Source of the DNA: Acetobacteraceae bacterium
GTDB lineage: Bacteria; Pseudomonadota; Alphaproteobacteria; Acetobacterales; Acetobacteraceae
NCBI GenBank assembly: GCA_027487385.1
Contig: JAIYDS010000310.1
Span: 1-41,352 of the forward strand
DNA length: 41,352 nucleotides
Reading direction: 5' to 3'
Part shown: positions 8,934-16,627 of the stretch, one piece after another
Layout: each line of letters opens with the position of its first letter
Numbering within the stretch: the stretch's first letter is position 1
Translations under genes and position numbers: made by a program
The notes under the pieces: generated by a model
Told to the model about the DNA's origin: nothing
Seen by the model: the letters and a program-made list of their open reading frames with translations, nothing else
Databases searched by the model: none

Positions 8934-10250
8934 ATGCCCCATTACGATCTCATCCTGCGCGGTGGCCAGGCCGTCCTGCCCTGGGGCATCGAGCCTTTGG
9001 ACATCGGCGTGCGCGAGGGGCGGATCGCCGCCATGGGCAGCCTGCGCGGCGCCGAGGCGACGCAGGAGGTGGATTGCCGCCACCTGCATGTCCTGCCCGG
9101 GCTGATCGACGCCCATGTGCATCTGCGCGAGCCGGGCGACCCGGCGGTGGAAACCATCGCGACCGGGACCAAGGCCGCGATCCTGGGCGGGCTGGCCGCG
9201 GTCTTCGACATGCCGAACACGGCACCCTCCATCACGGATTCCACGCAGCTCGCCTGGAAGCGCAATTATGTGAGCGAGGTCGCCTATTGCGATGTCGGCC
9301 TCTATCTGGGGGCTTCGAAGAAGAACATCCCGGACCTCGCCGCGCTGGAAGCGGAAGAGAATGTCTGCGCGGTGAAGGTCTTCGCCGGCTCCTCCACCGG
9401 CGATCTGCTGATCGAGGATGATGCGAGCCTGGAGGCGGTCATGCGCTCGGGCCGCCGCCGCATCTGCTACCATTCCGAGGACGAGTATCGCCTGCAGGCG
9501 CGCAAGCCCAACTACACTTCGGGCATGCCGCACCGGAACCATATGGAATGGCGCGATGTCGAATGCGCCATGTTGGGCACGAAGCGCCTCATGGCCATCG
9601 CCCGCAAGACCGGCCGCCCCGCGCATATCCTGCACGTCTCCACCGCCGAGGAGCTCGCCTATCTGGCGGATTACAAGGACATCTGCTCGGTCGAGGTGCT
9701 GATGAACCACCTGACCCAGACGGATGAGGCCTATGGCCGCCTGGGCGGCTATGCCGTGATGAACCCGCCGATCCGCGACCAGCGCCATCTGGAGGCCGCC
9801 TGGGCCGCGGTGCGCAACGGCACGGTGGATGTGGTGGGCAGCGACCATGCGCCGCACTCGCGCGCCGCCAAGGACCGCCCCTGGCCGGACACCGCCGCGG
9901 GCCTCACCGGCATCCAGACCATCGTGCCGGTCATGCTGGATCACGTCTCGGCCGGGCGGCTCAGCCTGATGCGCCTGGTGGAACTGATGTGCGCGGGGCC
10001 GGCCCGCATCTACGGCGCGGTGAACAAGGGGCGTCTCGCCGTCGGCTATGACGCCGACTTCACGCTGGTGGACATGGCGAAGTCGCGCGAGATCACCAAT
10101 GACTGGATCGCCAGCCCCTGCGGCTGGACGCCCTTCGATGGGTATCGCTGCCAGGGTTGGCCGGTGGGCACCATCGTGCGCGGGCATGTGGCGATGCGCG
10201 AGGATGAGGTGCTGGGCGGGCCGGTGGGCAGGCCGGTGCGGTTCCGCTGA
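8934..10250 (+). CDS. pyrC: Dihydroorotase
   Basis: A 438-residue amidohydrolase that interconverts carbamoyl-aspartate and dihydroorotate in pyrimidine synthesis. Metal ligands are visible: H61 and H63 in DAHVHLREPG, a carboxylated-lysine candidate in AVKVFAGSSTG, a histidine in HILHVSTAEE and the catalytic aspartate in VVGSDHAPHS (about D304). Length and the LREPG motif match the class I/allantoinase-like dihydroorotases. The ATG at 8934 has GGAG 6 nt upstream; an in-frame TTG at 8907 is less likely. It is divergent from the DUF1289 gene and followed by a strong hairpin and then a glutamine amidotransferase. An allied amidohydrolase (allantoinase, hydantoinase) is less likely but not excluded. 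Confidence 0.9.
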   Translation: MPHYDLILRGGQAVLPWGIEPLDIGVREGRIAAMGSLRGAEATQEVDCRHLHVLPGLIDAHVHLREPGDPAVETIATGTKAAILGGLAAVFDMPNTAPSITDSTQLAWKRNYVSEVAYCDVGLYLGASKKNIPDLAALEAEENVCAVKVFAGSSTGDLLIEDDASLEAVMRSGRRRICYHSEDEYRLQARKPNYTSGMPHRNHMEWRDVECAMLGTKRLMAIARKTGRPAHILHVSTAEELAYLADYKDICSVEVLMNHLTQTDEAYGRLGGYAVMNPPIRDQRHLEAAWAAVRNGTVDVVGSDHAPHSRAAKDRPWPDTAAGLTGIQTIVPVMLDHVSAGRLSLMRLVELMCAGPARIYGAVNKGRLAVGYDADFTLVDMAKSREITNDWIASPCGWTPFDGYRCQGWPVGTIVRGHVAMREDEVLGGPVGRPVRFR

Positions 10251-10286
10251 GGGAGTTGAGGGGGACGCTGTCCCCCTCAAACTCCC
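10251..10286. terminator. Long GC-rich hairpin after dihydroorotase
   Basis: Starting directly after the pyrC stop, a 16-bp stem with one bulged base closes a GCT loop; its inner 11 bp (TTGAGGGGGAC and its complement) are perfect. There is no T-run, so it may stop transcription weakly or protect the 3' end. A close relative of its core (GAGGGGG...CCCCCTC) lies at 26614-26638. Confidence 0.5.
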
Positions 10287-10292
10287 CCTGCG

Positions 10293-10310
10293 AAAGGCCG
10301 AAAGGCCTTT
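10293..10310. repeat. Short hairpin with GAAA tetraloop
   Basis: AAAGGCC, GAAA loop, GGCCTTT: a perfect 7-bp stem with a stable GNRA loop, 6 nt after the larger hairpin and upstream of the glutamine amidotransferase gene. Together the two hairpins look like a composite intergenic repeat unit. Confidence 0.5.
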
Positions 10311-10355
10311 GGAAACCGGATGGACAAGCCGGACGCCGGATGATGTCCTGGCCGC

Positions 10356-11036
10356 ATGAAGATCGGCATCCTGCAATGCGGTGAACTTCCGGACGAATTG
10401 GCCGCCGCCCATGGCCGCTACGGCGCCATGATGCGCCGCCTCCTCCCGCCCGGCCGCGACGCCACGCTGCATGACGTGACCACCGGCGTGATGCCGGCCA
10501 GCCCCACGGATTGCGATGCCTGGATGCTCACCGGCTCCGCCGCCGGGGTCTATGACGAGCTGCCCTGGATCGCGCCGCTCAGGGAGTTTCTCCGCGCGGC
10601 ACGTGGCCCCACGAAGCTGGTCGGCATCTGCTTCGGCCATCAGATCATGGCCGAGGCCTTCGGCGGCCATGTGGTGAAATCGCCCAAGGGCTGGGGCATC
10701 GGCCTGCACCGCTATGAGGTCCGGATGGCGGCGCCCTGGATGGTGGACGCCGCGCCCATCCACATCCCCGCCTCGCACCAGGACCAGGTGGTGGAGGCGC
10801 CGCCCGGCGCGCGCGTGACCATCGCCAGTGACTTCACCCCCTTCGCCGGCCTGGATTACGGCGATGCGATCTCTTTCCAGTGCCACCCGGAATTCACGCC
10901 GGAATTCTGCGTGGACCTGCTGCAATCCCGGCGTGCGCTCTATGGCGCCGGCACGGATGCGGCGGTGGCGTCCCTCGCCGCCCCGAATGACTCGGCCCGC
11001 ATGGCCCACTGGATCGCCCGTTTCCTGGAGGGTTGA
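10356..11036 (+). CDS. Type 1 glutamine amidotransferase (GuaA-N-like)
   Basis: A 226-residue stand-alone class I glutamine amidotransferase. The nucleophile elbow GICFGHQ carries the catalytic Cys, and QCHPEF supplies the His and Glu of the triad. The SPKGWGIGLHRYEV segment is typical of the GMP-synthase-like group of unknown substrate. Such proteins hydrolyse glutamine to ammonia for a partner, or act on gamma-glutamyl compounds as PuuD relatives do. No synthetase domain is present. It follows pyrC by 105 bp on the same strand, separated by hairpins, so a shared transcript is uncertain. It ends 7 bp before the convergent lipoprotein gene. Confidence 0.88.
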   Translation: MKIGILQCGELPDELAAAHGRYGAMMRRLLPPGRDATLHDVTTGVMPASPTDCDAWMLTGSAAGVYDELPWIAPLREFLRAARGPTKLVGICFGHQIMAEAFGGHVVKSPKGWGIGLHRYEVRMAAPWMVDAAPIHIPASHQDQVVEAPPGARVTIASDFTPFAGLDYGDAISFQCHPEFTPEFCVDLLQSRRALYGAGTDAAVASLAAPNDSARMAHWIARFLEG

Positions 11037-11043
11037 GGCCGCA

Positions 11044-11451
11044 TCACGGCTCGGCGAAGGGCTCGATCCGCAGCAGGTCCCGCGGCAGGCCGGGCCACCA
11101 GGCCGTCCGGTCCGCCTCCTGCGCGGGGGTCAGCGCCACGGGCCCATCCACCACGCCGCGCTGCATCGGGATGCTGGCCGGGCGCGTCACCCAGCAATCC
11201 ACCCGGCCGAGGCTCGGCGTGCAATAGGGCGCGGGGCCGGGCACTGGCTGCTCCGCCGCGCAATAGGACAGGCCGCGATCCACCCGCACGATCGAGCAAT
11301 CCCGCCCGCTCAGCCCCGAGATCACGATATCGGGCACGCTGCGCCCCACCAGCGTGACGGACGCGAGATTGACCGCGGCGCCGGCCGTCAGGCTCGCCGC
11401 GTCGCAGCCGGAGAGGGCCAGCAAGGCCAAGGGGAATAATCCGGCGCGCAT
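11044..11451 (-). CDS. Small putative lipoprotein
   Basis: A 135-residue protein with a short signal (MRAGLFPLALLALSGC) ending in a lipobox LSGC with the acceptor Cys at position 16. The mature part contains four further cysteines (DCSIV, SYC, YCTPS, DCW), which could form disulfides in the periplasm. I recognise no domain. The ATG at 11451 is chosen; a GTG five codons upstream is possible. It lies convergent to the amidotransferase and divergent from the YfgM-like gene. Confidence 0.7.
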   Translation of the reverse strand: MRAGLFPLALLALSGCDAASLTAGAAVNLASVTLVGRSVPDIVISGLSGRDCSIVRVDRGLSYCAAEQPVPGPAPYCTPSLGRVDCWVTRPASIPMQRGVVDGPVALTPAQEADRTAWWPGLPRDLLRIEPFAEP

Positions 11452-11562
11452 CCGGCCAGCCAACACCGGCCGGGGTTAACACCGGGCAAACGCCGCCGGT
11501 GATTTCACCGCCGCCCCGGATGCTCTATACCCCTCCCTCCTGAACGCTGAAGGCCCCTGAAC

Positions 11563-12213
11563 TTGCCGGATTTGATTGATGAAGTGGATGAGGAGCTGCG
11601 TGCCGAGCGGGCGAAGCGGCTCGCCCAGCGCTATGGCGGCATCGCCACCGGCGCCCTCCTGCTGGCCATCGCAGGCGTGGGCGGCTGGGAGGGCTGGCGC
11701 TGGTATGAGGGGCGCCAGGCCGCCCAGGCTTCGCAAAGCTTCCTCGCCGCCTCGCGCGATGCGGCGGCGGAAGGCGCTGATCTGCGCGCCTCGGCCGAGC
11801 GCTTCGCTGGCATCGCCCAGGCTGCGCCCGCCGGCTATCGCACGCTCGGCCGGCTGCGCGCCGCCGCCCTGCTGGCCGAGACCGGCCAGCTCGACGCCGC
11901 GCTGGCCGCCTGGGAAGCCCTGGCCCGCGACACCGAGACGGATCAGCTCTACCGGGACCTCGCCACCGTGCTCTGGGGCCTGCACGCGCTGGACCAGGGG
12001 GATGCGGCGCTGATCGAAGCGCGGATGACGCCGCTCGTCGCGCCCGGTGCGCCCTGGCGCGCCTCCGCGCAGGAGGTGCTGGCGCTCGCCGCGCTGAAGC
12101 GCGGCAACACCGACCAGGCCCGCCGCGCCCTGCAGGCGGTGCTGGCGGATGCGACCACGCCGCAGGCCCTGCGCGAGCGCGCGGGCCGGCTGCTGCAAGG
12201 ATTGGGAAGTTAG
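11563..12213 (+). CDS. YfgM-like tetratricopeptide protein
   Basis: A 216-residue protein with a charged cytoplasmic N terminus (DEVDEELRAERAKRLAQRYG), one membrane helix at about 24-44 (GGIATGALLLAIAGVGGW) and a helical TPR-like periplasmic part rich in Ala/Leu. This is the YfgM layout; in E. coli YfgM is an accessory partner of SecYEG and periplasmic chaperones. The start is a TTG at 11563; no better in-frame ATG precedes the acidic N terminus. It is followed with no gap by bamB and then der, the same order as yfgM-bamB-der in E. coli, which supports the call. Confidence 0.8.
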   Translation: MPDLIDEVDEELRAERAKRLAQRYGGIATGALLLAIAGVGGWEGWRWYEGRQAAQASQSFLAASRDAAAEGADLRASAERFAGIAQAAPAGYRTLGRLRAAALLAETGQLDAALAAWEALARDTETDQLYRDLATVLWGLHALDQGDAALIEARMTPLVAPGAPWRASAQEVLALAALKRGNTDQARRALQAVLADATTPQALRERAGRLLQGLGS

Positions 12214-13605
12214 ATGCAAGACGCGAATCCGGCCCGCATCGGCGAATCCGACCGCGGCCCCCTGGGCAGACGCCTCGCATTGCTGGGCGGGGCCGCCGCA
12301 TTGCTGGCGGGCTGCGACACGCTGCGTGATGGGCTGGACAGCGTGCTGGGCCAGACCAAGACGCCGCTGCCGGGCGAGCGCGTGCCCGTCATGGCCGCCG
12401 AGCGCGGCATCGCCCCCGACGCCTCGGCCCAGGGGCGCGCCTTCGCGCTGCCCGCGCCCGTGCTCAACACCGAATGGCCGACGGCGGGCGGCAATGCCGG
12501 GCATGCGCCCGGGCATCTCTCCCTGCCCAGCCCGCTGGGCGAGGTCTGGCGCAGTTCCATCGGCTCGGGCACCGGCTACCGCCAGCGTCTGACGGCGGCG
12601 CCCCGCGTCGTGGGCGACACCGTCTTCGCCGTGGATGCCTTCGGCTGGGTCACGGCGCTCGATGTCGCCCGCGGCAATCGCCGCTGGCAGACCGATACCC
12701 GCCCCCGGCGCGATCGCGACGGCGCGGTGGGCGGCGCCCTCGCCTATGCCGATGACACGCTCTATTGCGCCACCGGCCTCGCCGAGATCATGGCGCTGGA
12801 CCCGGCCACGGGCAGCATTCGCTGGCGCGCGCCGCTGCCCGCGCCGGCGCGCGGCGGGCTTGCCGTGGCCCAGGGCCGCCTGCTGGTTCCCACCATCGAG
12901 AACCAGATGATCGGCCTGTCCGCCGAGGATGGCAGCCGCGTCTGGACCTTCCGCGCCACCCCGGTGCAGGCCCTGCCGCTCGGCCTGCCCAGCCCGGCCG
13001 TGGAGGGCGATGTCGCGGTGGGCGGCTTCCCCTCGGGCGAGCTGGTCTGCTTCCGCATCGCCGATGGGCGCGTGCAATGGAGTGAGAGCCTGGGCACCAC
13101 CCGCGGCGGCGTTTCCATCGCCGATATCGGCGCGATCACGGCGCTGCCCGTCATTGATCGCGGCCGCGTCTTCGCCATCGGCATGGCCGGCGCGGCCACC
13201 TCGCTCGACCTGCGCTCCGGCCGGCGGGTCTGGGAGCGGGAGGTGGGCGGCACGCAGACCCCCTCCGTGGTGGGCGATTGGATGTTCGCGCTGACCCGCG
13301 GCGGTGCCCTGGTGGCGATGACCCGCGATGAGGGCCGCGTGCGCTGGCTCACCCAGCTCCCGGTCTTCGCCAATGAGGCGCGCAGCCGCGATCCCATCGC
13401 CTGGGGGCCGCCGGTGCTGGCGGGCGGGCGCCTGCTGATCACCGGCAGCCACGCGCAATTGCTGGAGGTGAATGCCGAGAATGGCGAGATCCTCTCCCGC
13501 CTGCGCATCCCGGCCGGCAGCAGCCTGCAGCCGGTGGTCGTCAACAACAGCGTCTATCTGCTGACCGATGGCGGCTCGGTCGTCGCCCTGCGAGGAGTCG
13601 GCTGA
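12214..13605 (+). CDS. bamB: Outer membrane assembly lipoprotein BamB (PQQ-like beta-propeller)
   Basis: A 463-residue lipoprotein of the outer-membrane protein assembly machine. A basic N terminus and hydrophobic stretch end in the lipobox LLAGC with C34 as the lipidated residue. The rest is a repeated propeller pattern: VTALDVARGNRRWQ, IMALDPATGSIRWRAP, IGLSAEDGSRVWTF, TSLDLRSGRRVWEREVGG, LLEVNAENGEILSRL. These are the PQQ-type blades typical of BamB. The start codon follows the stop of the YfgM-like gene directly (TAGATG), and der follows 15 bp later, so the three are one operon. The protein is somewhat longer than E. coli BamB (about 390 residues) because of a Pro/Ala-rich N-terminal linker. 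Confidence 0.9.
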   Translation: MQDANPARIGESDRGPLGRRLALLGGAAALLAGCDTLRDGLDSVLGQTKTPLPGERVPVMAAERGIAPDASAQGRAFALPAPVLNTEWPTAGGNAGHAPGHLSLPSPLGEVWRSSIGSGTGYRQRLTAAPRVVGDTVFAVDAFGWVTALDVARGNRRWQTDTRPRRDRDGAVGGALAYADDTLYCATGLAEIMALDPATGSIRWRAPLPAPARGGLAVAQGRLLVPTIENQMIGLSAEDGSRVWTFRATPVQALPLGLPSPAVEGDVAVGGFPSGELVCFRIADGRVQWSESLGTTRGGVSIADIGAITALPVIDRGRVFAIGMAGAATSLDLRSGRRVWEREVGGTQTPSVVGDWMFALTRGGALVAMTRDEGRVRWLTQLPVFANEARSRDPIAWGPPVLAGGRLLITGSHAQLLEVNAENGEILSRLRIPAGSSLQPVVVNNSVYLLTDGGSVVALRGVG

Positions 13606-13620
13606 TGTTGCACCTTTTCC

Positions 13621-15018
13621 ATGGCGAGTGAGCGCGAGGCCGAGCGCGGCAGCCAGTATCGCCACCGCGACACCTCGACGCTGCCGGTGGTGGCCATCCT
13701 CGGCCGGCCCAATGTCGGCAAGTCCTCGTTGTTCAACCGCCTGGTCGGGCGGCGCCTGGCCATCGTGGATGACACGCCGGGCGTGACGCGTGACCGCAAG
13801 GAGGCCGAGACGATGATGGCGGGCCGCAACCTCCTGCTGGTGGACACCGCCGGCCTGGAGGAAGCGGCGCCCGAGACGCTCTTCGGCCGCATGCGCGCGA
13901 GTTCCGAGGCCGCCCTCGAACAGGCCGACGTCGCCGTCTTCGTGGTGGATGCGAAATCCGGCATCACCGCCTCCGACCGTGCCTTCGCCAATTGGCTGCG
14001 CCGCGCGCGGCGGCCCGTCATCCTCGTCGCCAACAAGGCCGAGGGGCGGGGTGGCGCGCAGGCCGCGATGGAGGCCTATGAGCTGGGCCTGGGCGATCCG
14101 ATCGCCGTCTCGGCCGAGCACAATGAGGGCATTGCCGGCCTCATGCAGGCCATCGCCGAGCACCTGCCCGAGGCCGAGCCCGAGCCCTTCGAAGACGACG
14201 CCAAGCTGCTGCGCCTGGCCATCCTGGGCCGCCCCAACGCCGGCAAATCCACCCTGCTCAACACGCTGCTGGGCGAGGAGCGGATGATCACCGGCCCCGA
14301 GCCTGGCCTCACGCGCGATGCCATCGCCGCCGCCTGGCAGGATGAGCATGGCCCGATCCGCATCGTGGACACGGCCGGCATGCGCAAGCGCGCCCGCATC
14401 AACCACCGGCTGGAGGAGATGTCCGTCGCTTCCTCCATCTCGGCGCTGCGCGAGGCGGAGGTGGTGATCCTCGTCCTCGACGCGATGCTGGGGCTGGAGG
14501 AGCAGGATATCCGCATCGCCCGCCTGGCCGAGCGCGAGGGCCGCGCGGTGGTGATCGCGCTGAACAAGTGGGATGCCGTGGAGGACCGCGCGGCCGCCCG
14601 CAACCGGGTCGCGGATACGCTGGAGACCTCACTGAACCAGCTGCGCGGGGTGGAGGTGGTGCCCATCTCAGCCGCCACCGGGGCTGGCGTGGAGAACCTC
14701 ATGCCCGCGGTGCGCCGGACGCATGAGCGCTGGAATCGCCGCATCGGCACCGGCGCGCTGAACCGCTGGTTCGCCACCATGCTGGAGCGGCACCAGCTGC
14801 CCCTGGTGGATGGCAAGCGGCTGAAGCTGCGTTACGCCACCATGCCGAAGGCCCGCCCGCCCACCATCGTCATCTTCGGCACGCGGGCCGAGCAGCTGCC
14901 GCTGGACTACCAGCGCTACCTGTTCAACGGCTTCCGCGAGGAATTCGACATGCCGGGCGTGCCGATCCGGCTGCAGCTGCGCGGGACGGAAAACCCCTAC
15001 GCGGAAGAGGCGGACTAG
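13621..15018 (+). CDS. der: Ribosome assembly GTPase Der (EngA)
   Basis: A 465-residue protein with two tandem GTPase domains and a C-terminal KH-like domain, needed for 50S subunit maturation. Domain 1: GRPNVGKSS, DTAGLEE and NKAE. Domain 2: GRPNAGKST, DTAGMRKRARI and NKWD. The KH-like end contains LPLVDGKRLKLRYAT and PLDYQRYLFNGFREEF. The N terminus carries about 22 residues before the usual start of the first domain (LPVVAILGRPN), and the ATG at 13621 has no ribosome site. Instead, GAGGAG lies before an ATG at 13605 that reads only eight codons and stops inside the der start region, suggesting coupling. Its TAG stop lies inside the inverted-repeat element at 15015. Confidence 0.95.
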   Translation: MASEREAERGSQYRHRDTSTLPVVAILGRPNVGKSSLFNRLVGRRLAIVDDTPGVTRDRKEAETMMAGRNLLLVDTAGLEEAAPETLFGRMRASSEAALEQADVAVFVVDAKSGITASDRAFANWLRRARRPVILVANKAEGRGGAQAAMEAYELGLGDPIAVSAEHNEGIAGLMQAIAEHLPEAEPEPFEDDAKLLRLAILGRPNAGKSTLLNTLLGEERMITGPEPGLTRDAIAAAWQDEHGPIRIVDTAGMRKRARINHRLEEMSVASSISALREAEVVILVLDAMLGLEEQDIRIARLAEREGRAVVIALNKWDAVEDRAAARNRVADTLETSLNQLRGVEVVPISAATGAGVENLMPAVRRTHERWNRRIGTGALNRWFATMLERHQLPLVDGKRLKLRYATMPKARPPTIVIFGTRAEQLPLDYQRYLFNGFREEFDMPGVPIRLQLRGTENPYAEEAD

Positions 15019-15118
15019 AGCGTGCTGCGTTCACATGCGTTCACTCCGCACGCTCTAGACTTTGCTGAGAGGATGATTCAGCGTCTCGGCGATTCCGCCT
15101 TAACGCATCATGCTCTAG
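15015..15118. repeat. About 104-bp element with terminal inverted repeats (MITE-like)
   Basis: The left end (15015-15032, CTAGAGCGTGCTGCGTTC) and the reverse complement of the right end (15101-15118) agree at 15 of 18 positions. The left part also forms a perfect 10-bp inverted repeat (15015-15024 with 15049-15058) and contains a tandem TGCGTTCAC repeat (15027-15035 and 15037-15045). The right part has the small hairpin GCTGA/TCAGC. The left CTAG supplies the der stop codon. No coding potential is seen. This resembles small non-autonomous mobile or palindromic intergenic elements; it may also act as the der terminator. Confidence 0.6.
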
Positions 15119-15168
15119 AAGAGGCCACAGACCTCGATCCTTGGCGCCGGCCTTGCAAAACTGCGCGG

Positions 15169-15216
15169 TTTTGGGGTCTGGGGCCTCTTGGCCCCAGCCG
15201 CCGGAGGCCCTTCTTT
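15169..15216. repeat. GC-rich palindromic intergenic repeat, copy 1
   Basis: The block runs TTTTGGGGTCTGGGGCC, TCTTGGCCCCAG, CCGCCGGAGGCC, then a T-rich end. It contains the stem CTGGGGCC/GGCCCCAG. A near-identical block occurs at 33391-33434. Lying between der and the Ppx/GppA gene (convergent), it may serve as a terminator; it overlaps the Ppx stop codon by two bases. Confidence 0.6.
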
Positions 15217-16213
15217 AGGCTCGCCCGCCGCGCATCAGCCGCATCAGCATCCCCTCCCGCAGCCCGCGATCGGCCACGGTGAGCTCCCCCACCGGCCAGA
15301 GCTGGCGGATGGCGGCATAGACGGCGCAGCCCGGCAGCACGAAATCGGCGCGCTCCGGCCCCACGCAGGGATGCGCCGAGAGGCCCTTGCGCCCCATGGC
15401 GAAAAGCTGCTCCAGCGCCGCATCCGCGGCTTCGGCGTTCAGCCGCGTGCCATCCACCAGCTGGCGCCGGTATTTCGGCAGGGCCATGACCACGCCGGCC
15501 AGCGTGGTGACCGTGCCCGAGGTGCCGATCAGCCGCACCCCGCCCGCGCGGATCTCCTGGCCGATGCAATGCAGCCGATCGAACTGGGCCAGGCGCGCGT
15601 GGATGTCCTCCACCACGGCGGCGAAGCCATGCGGCGAGAAGCAATCGCCGCCCTCGCGCTCGGCCAGCGTCACCACACCGCAGGGGATGGAGATATAGCC
15701 GATCAGCTCGGGCCGCGGGCCCGTGCGAATCCACGCGATTTCCGTGCTTCCGCCGCCGATGTCGAAGAGGATGGCGCGGCGGTCCCCCGCCTCCAGCAGC
15801 GGGGCGCAGCTTTCCATCGCCAGCTCCGCTTCCTCGCGCGGCGAGATGATGCGCGGGCGCAGGCCGGTTTCCTGCGCGGCGCGGGCCAGGAAGGCTGGGC
15901 CATTGGCGGCGCGGCGGCAGGCCTCGGTGGCGACCGCGGCCAGGCGGCGGACGGGGCGGCGGTGCAGCCGCTCGGCGCAGGCGGAGAGGGCGGAGATGGT
16001 GCGCTCCATCGCCGCATCGGAGAGGGCGCCGCTGCCGGCCAGGCCCTCGCCCAGGCGGACGATGCGGGAGAAGCTGTCCACCACGCGGAAACCATGGCGC
16101 GTGGGCGCGCCAATCAGCAGGCGGCAATTGTTGGTGCCGAGGTCCAGCGCGGCGAAGAGCGCGGGTGCCGGGGCCGTTCGCGGCGGGGCCGGGCGAGGGA
16201 GGAGGGCACTCAT
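15215..16213 (-). CDS. Ppx/GppA family phosphatase
   Basis: A 332-residue member of the actin/Hsp70-fold exopolyphosphatase and pppGpp phosphohydrolase family. The phosphate-1 motif AALDLGTNNCRLLIG, the family's EEAELAMES segment, the phosphate-2 motif FDIGGGSTEIAW and the LIGTSGTVTTLAGV segment are all present, followed by GLREGMLMRLM near the end. It is a short form lacking the C-terminal HD-type domain of E. coli Ppx. Either polyphosphate or pppGpp could be the substrate, so no symbol is given. The ATG at 16213 opens just before a Pro-rich linker; an alternative ATG 20 codons upstream (16273) cannot be excluded. The frame remains open further up, across the tRNA on the other strand, which is not coding. 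Confidence 0.88.
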   Translation of the reverse strand: MSALLPRPAPPRTAPAPALFAALDLGTNNCRLLIGAPTRHGFRVVDSFSRIVRLGEGLAGSGALSDAAMERTISALSACAERLHRRPVRRLAAVATEACRRAANGPAFLARAAQETGLRPRIISPREEAELAMESCAPLLEAGDRRAILFDIGGGSTEIAWIRTGPRPELIGYISIPCGVVTLAEREGGDCFSPHGFAAVVEDIHARLAQFDRLHCIGQEIRAGGVRLIGTSGTVTTLAGVVMALPKYRRQLVDGTRLNAEAADAALEQLFAMGRKGLSAHPCVGPERADFVLPGCAVYAAIRQLWPVGELTVADRGLREGMLMRLMRGGRA

Positions 16214-16344
16214 CGGGGGATGGCGGGTCCTGCGGGGGGCGATGCTGTCATGATCGTGAAGCGGGGCTGTCATCGCAAGCGGGAACTGCGCTTGGCAAGC
16301 GAGAAATGCGGTGTTAGGACCACGGCCTGCCGAGCGGGCGCGCT

Positions 16345-16418
16345 TGGGGGATAGTTTAACGGTAGAACTTCCGACTCTGACTCGGACAGTCTTGGTTCGA
16401 ATCCAGGTCCCCCAGCCA
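16345..16418 (+). tRNA. tRNA-Gln (anticodon CTG), CCA encoded
   Basis: A full cloverleaf can be drawn: acceptor TGGGGGA with TCCCCCA, D arm AGTTTAACGGTAGAACT, anticodon stem TCCGA/TCGGA around loop CTCTGAC with anticodon CTG (reads CAG), T arm CTTGG-TTCGAAT-CCAGG, discriminator G and an encoded CCA. It reads the glutamine codon CAG, the dominant one in GC-rich genomes. It lies in the gap between the Ppx/GppA gene and the Crp-type regulator, both on the other strand. The following 209 bases to 16627 show nothing else I can name. Confidence 0.96.
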
Positions 16419-16627
16419 CGCGGCCCATCCTTCCTCCTCGTGATCACGCGATATCCGTCTTCCGCCCGCATCGCCGGGCGGCGCGGGCGAGGTGGCCGGC
16501 GTCGCGGAACCCGGCATGGTCTGCGTGCGGCACCAGCGACCGCAAGCGGGCTGGGGGTGGCGGTGCGGGCGGCACCGGCCGTCGTCATGGATCGCCCGGG
16601 CCGGCCCGCCGCGGATCACAGGGGCGG

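Noticed and set aside
8565-11009. An 814-codon minus-strand frame opposite dihydroorotase and the amidotransferase
   Set aside because: Composition is typical of shadow frames and it overlaps the confident pyrC gene fully.
11476-14406. A 976-codon open frame on the minus strand opposite bamB and der
   Set aside because: It lies antisense to three well-supported genes, its protein is low-complexity Gly/Ala/Arg/His-rich without motifs, and such mirror frames are normal at this GC content.
16214-16588. N-terminal extension of the Ppx/GppA frame upstream of 16213
   Set aside because: The extension runs antisense through the tRNA-Gln gene and is Arg/Pro-rich noise; family homology starts after 16213.
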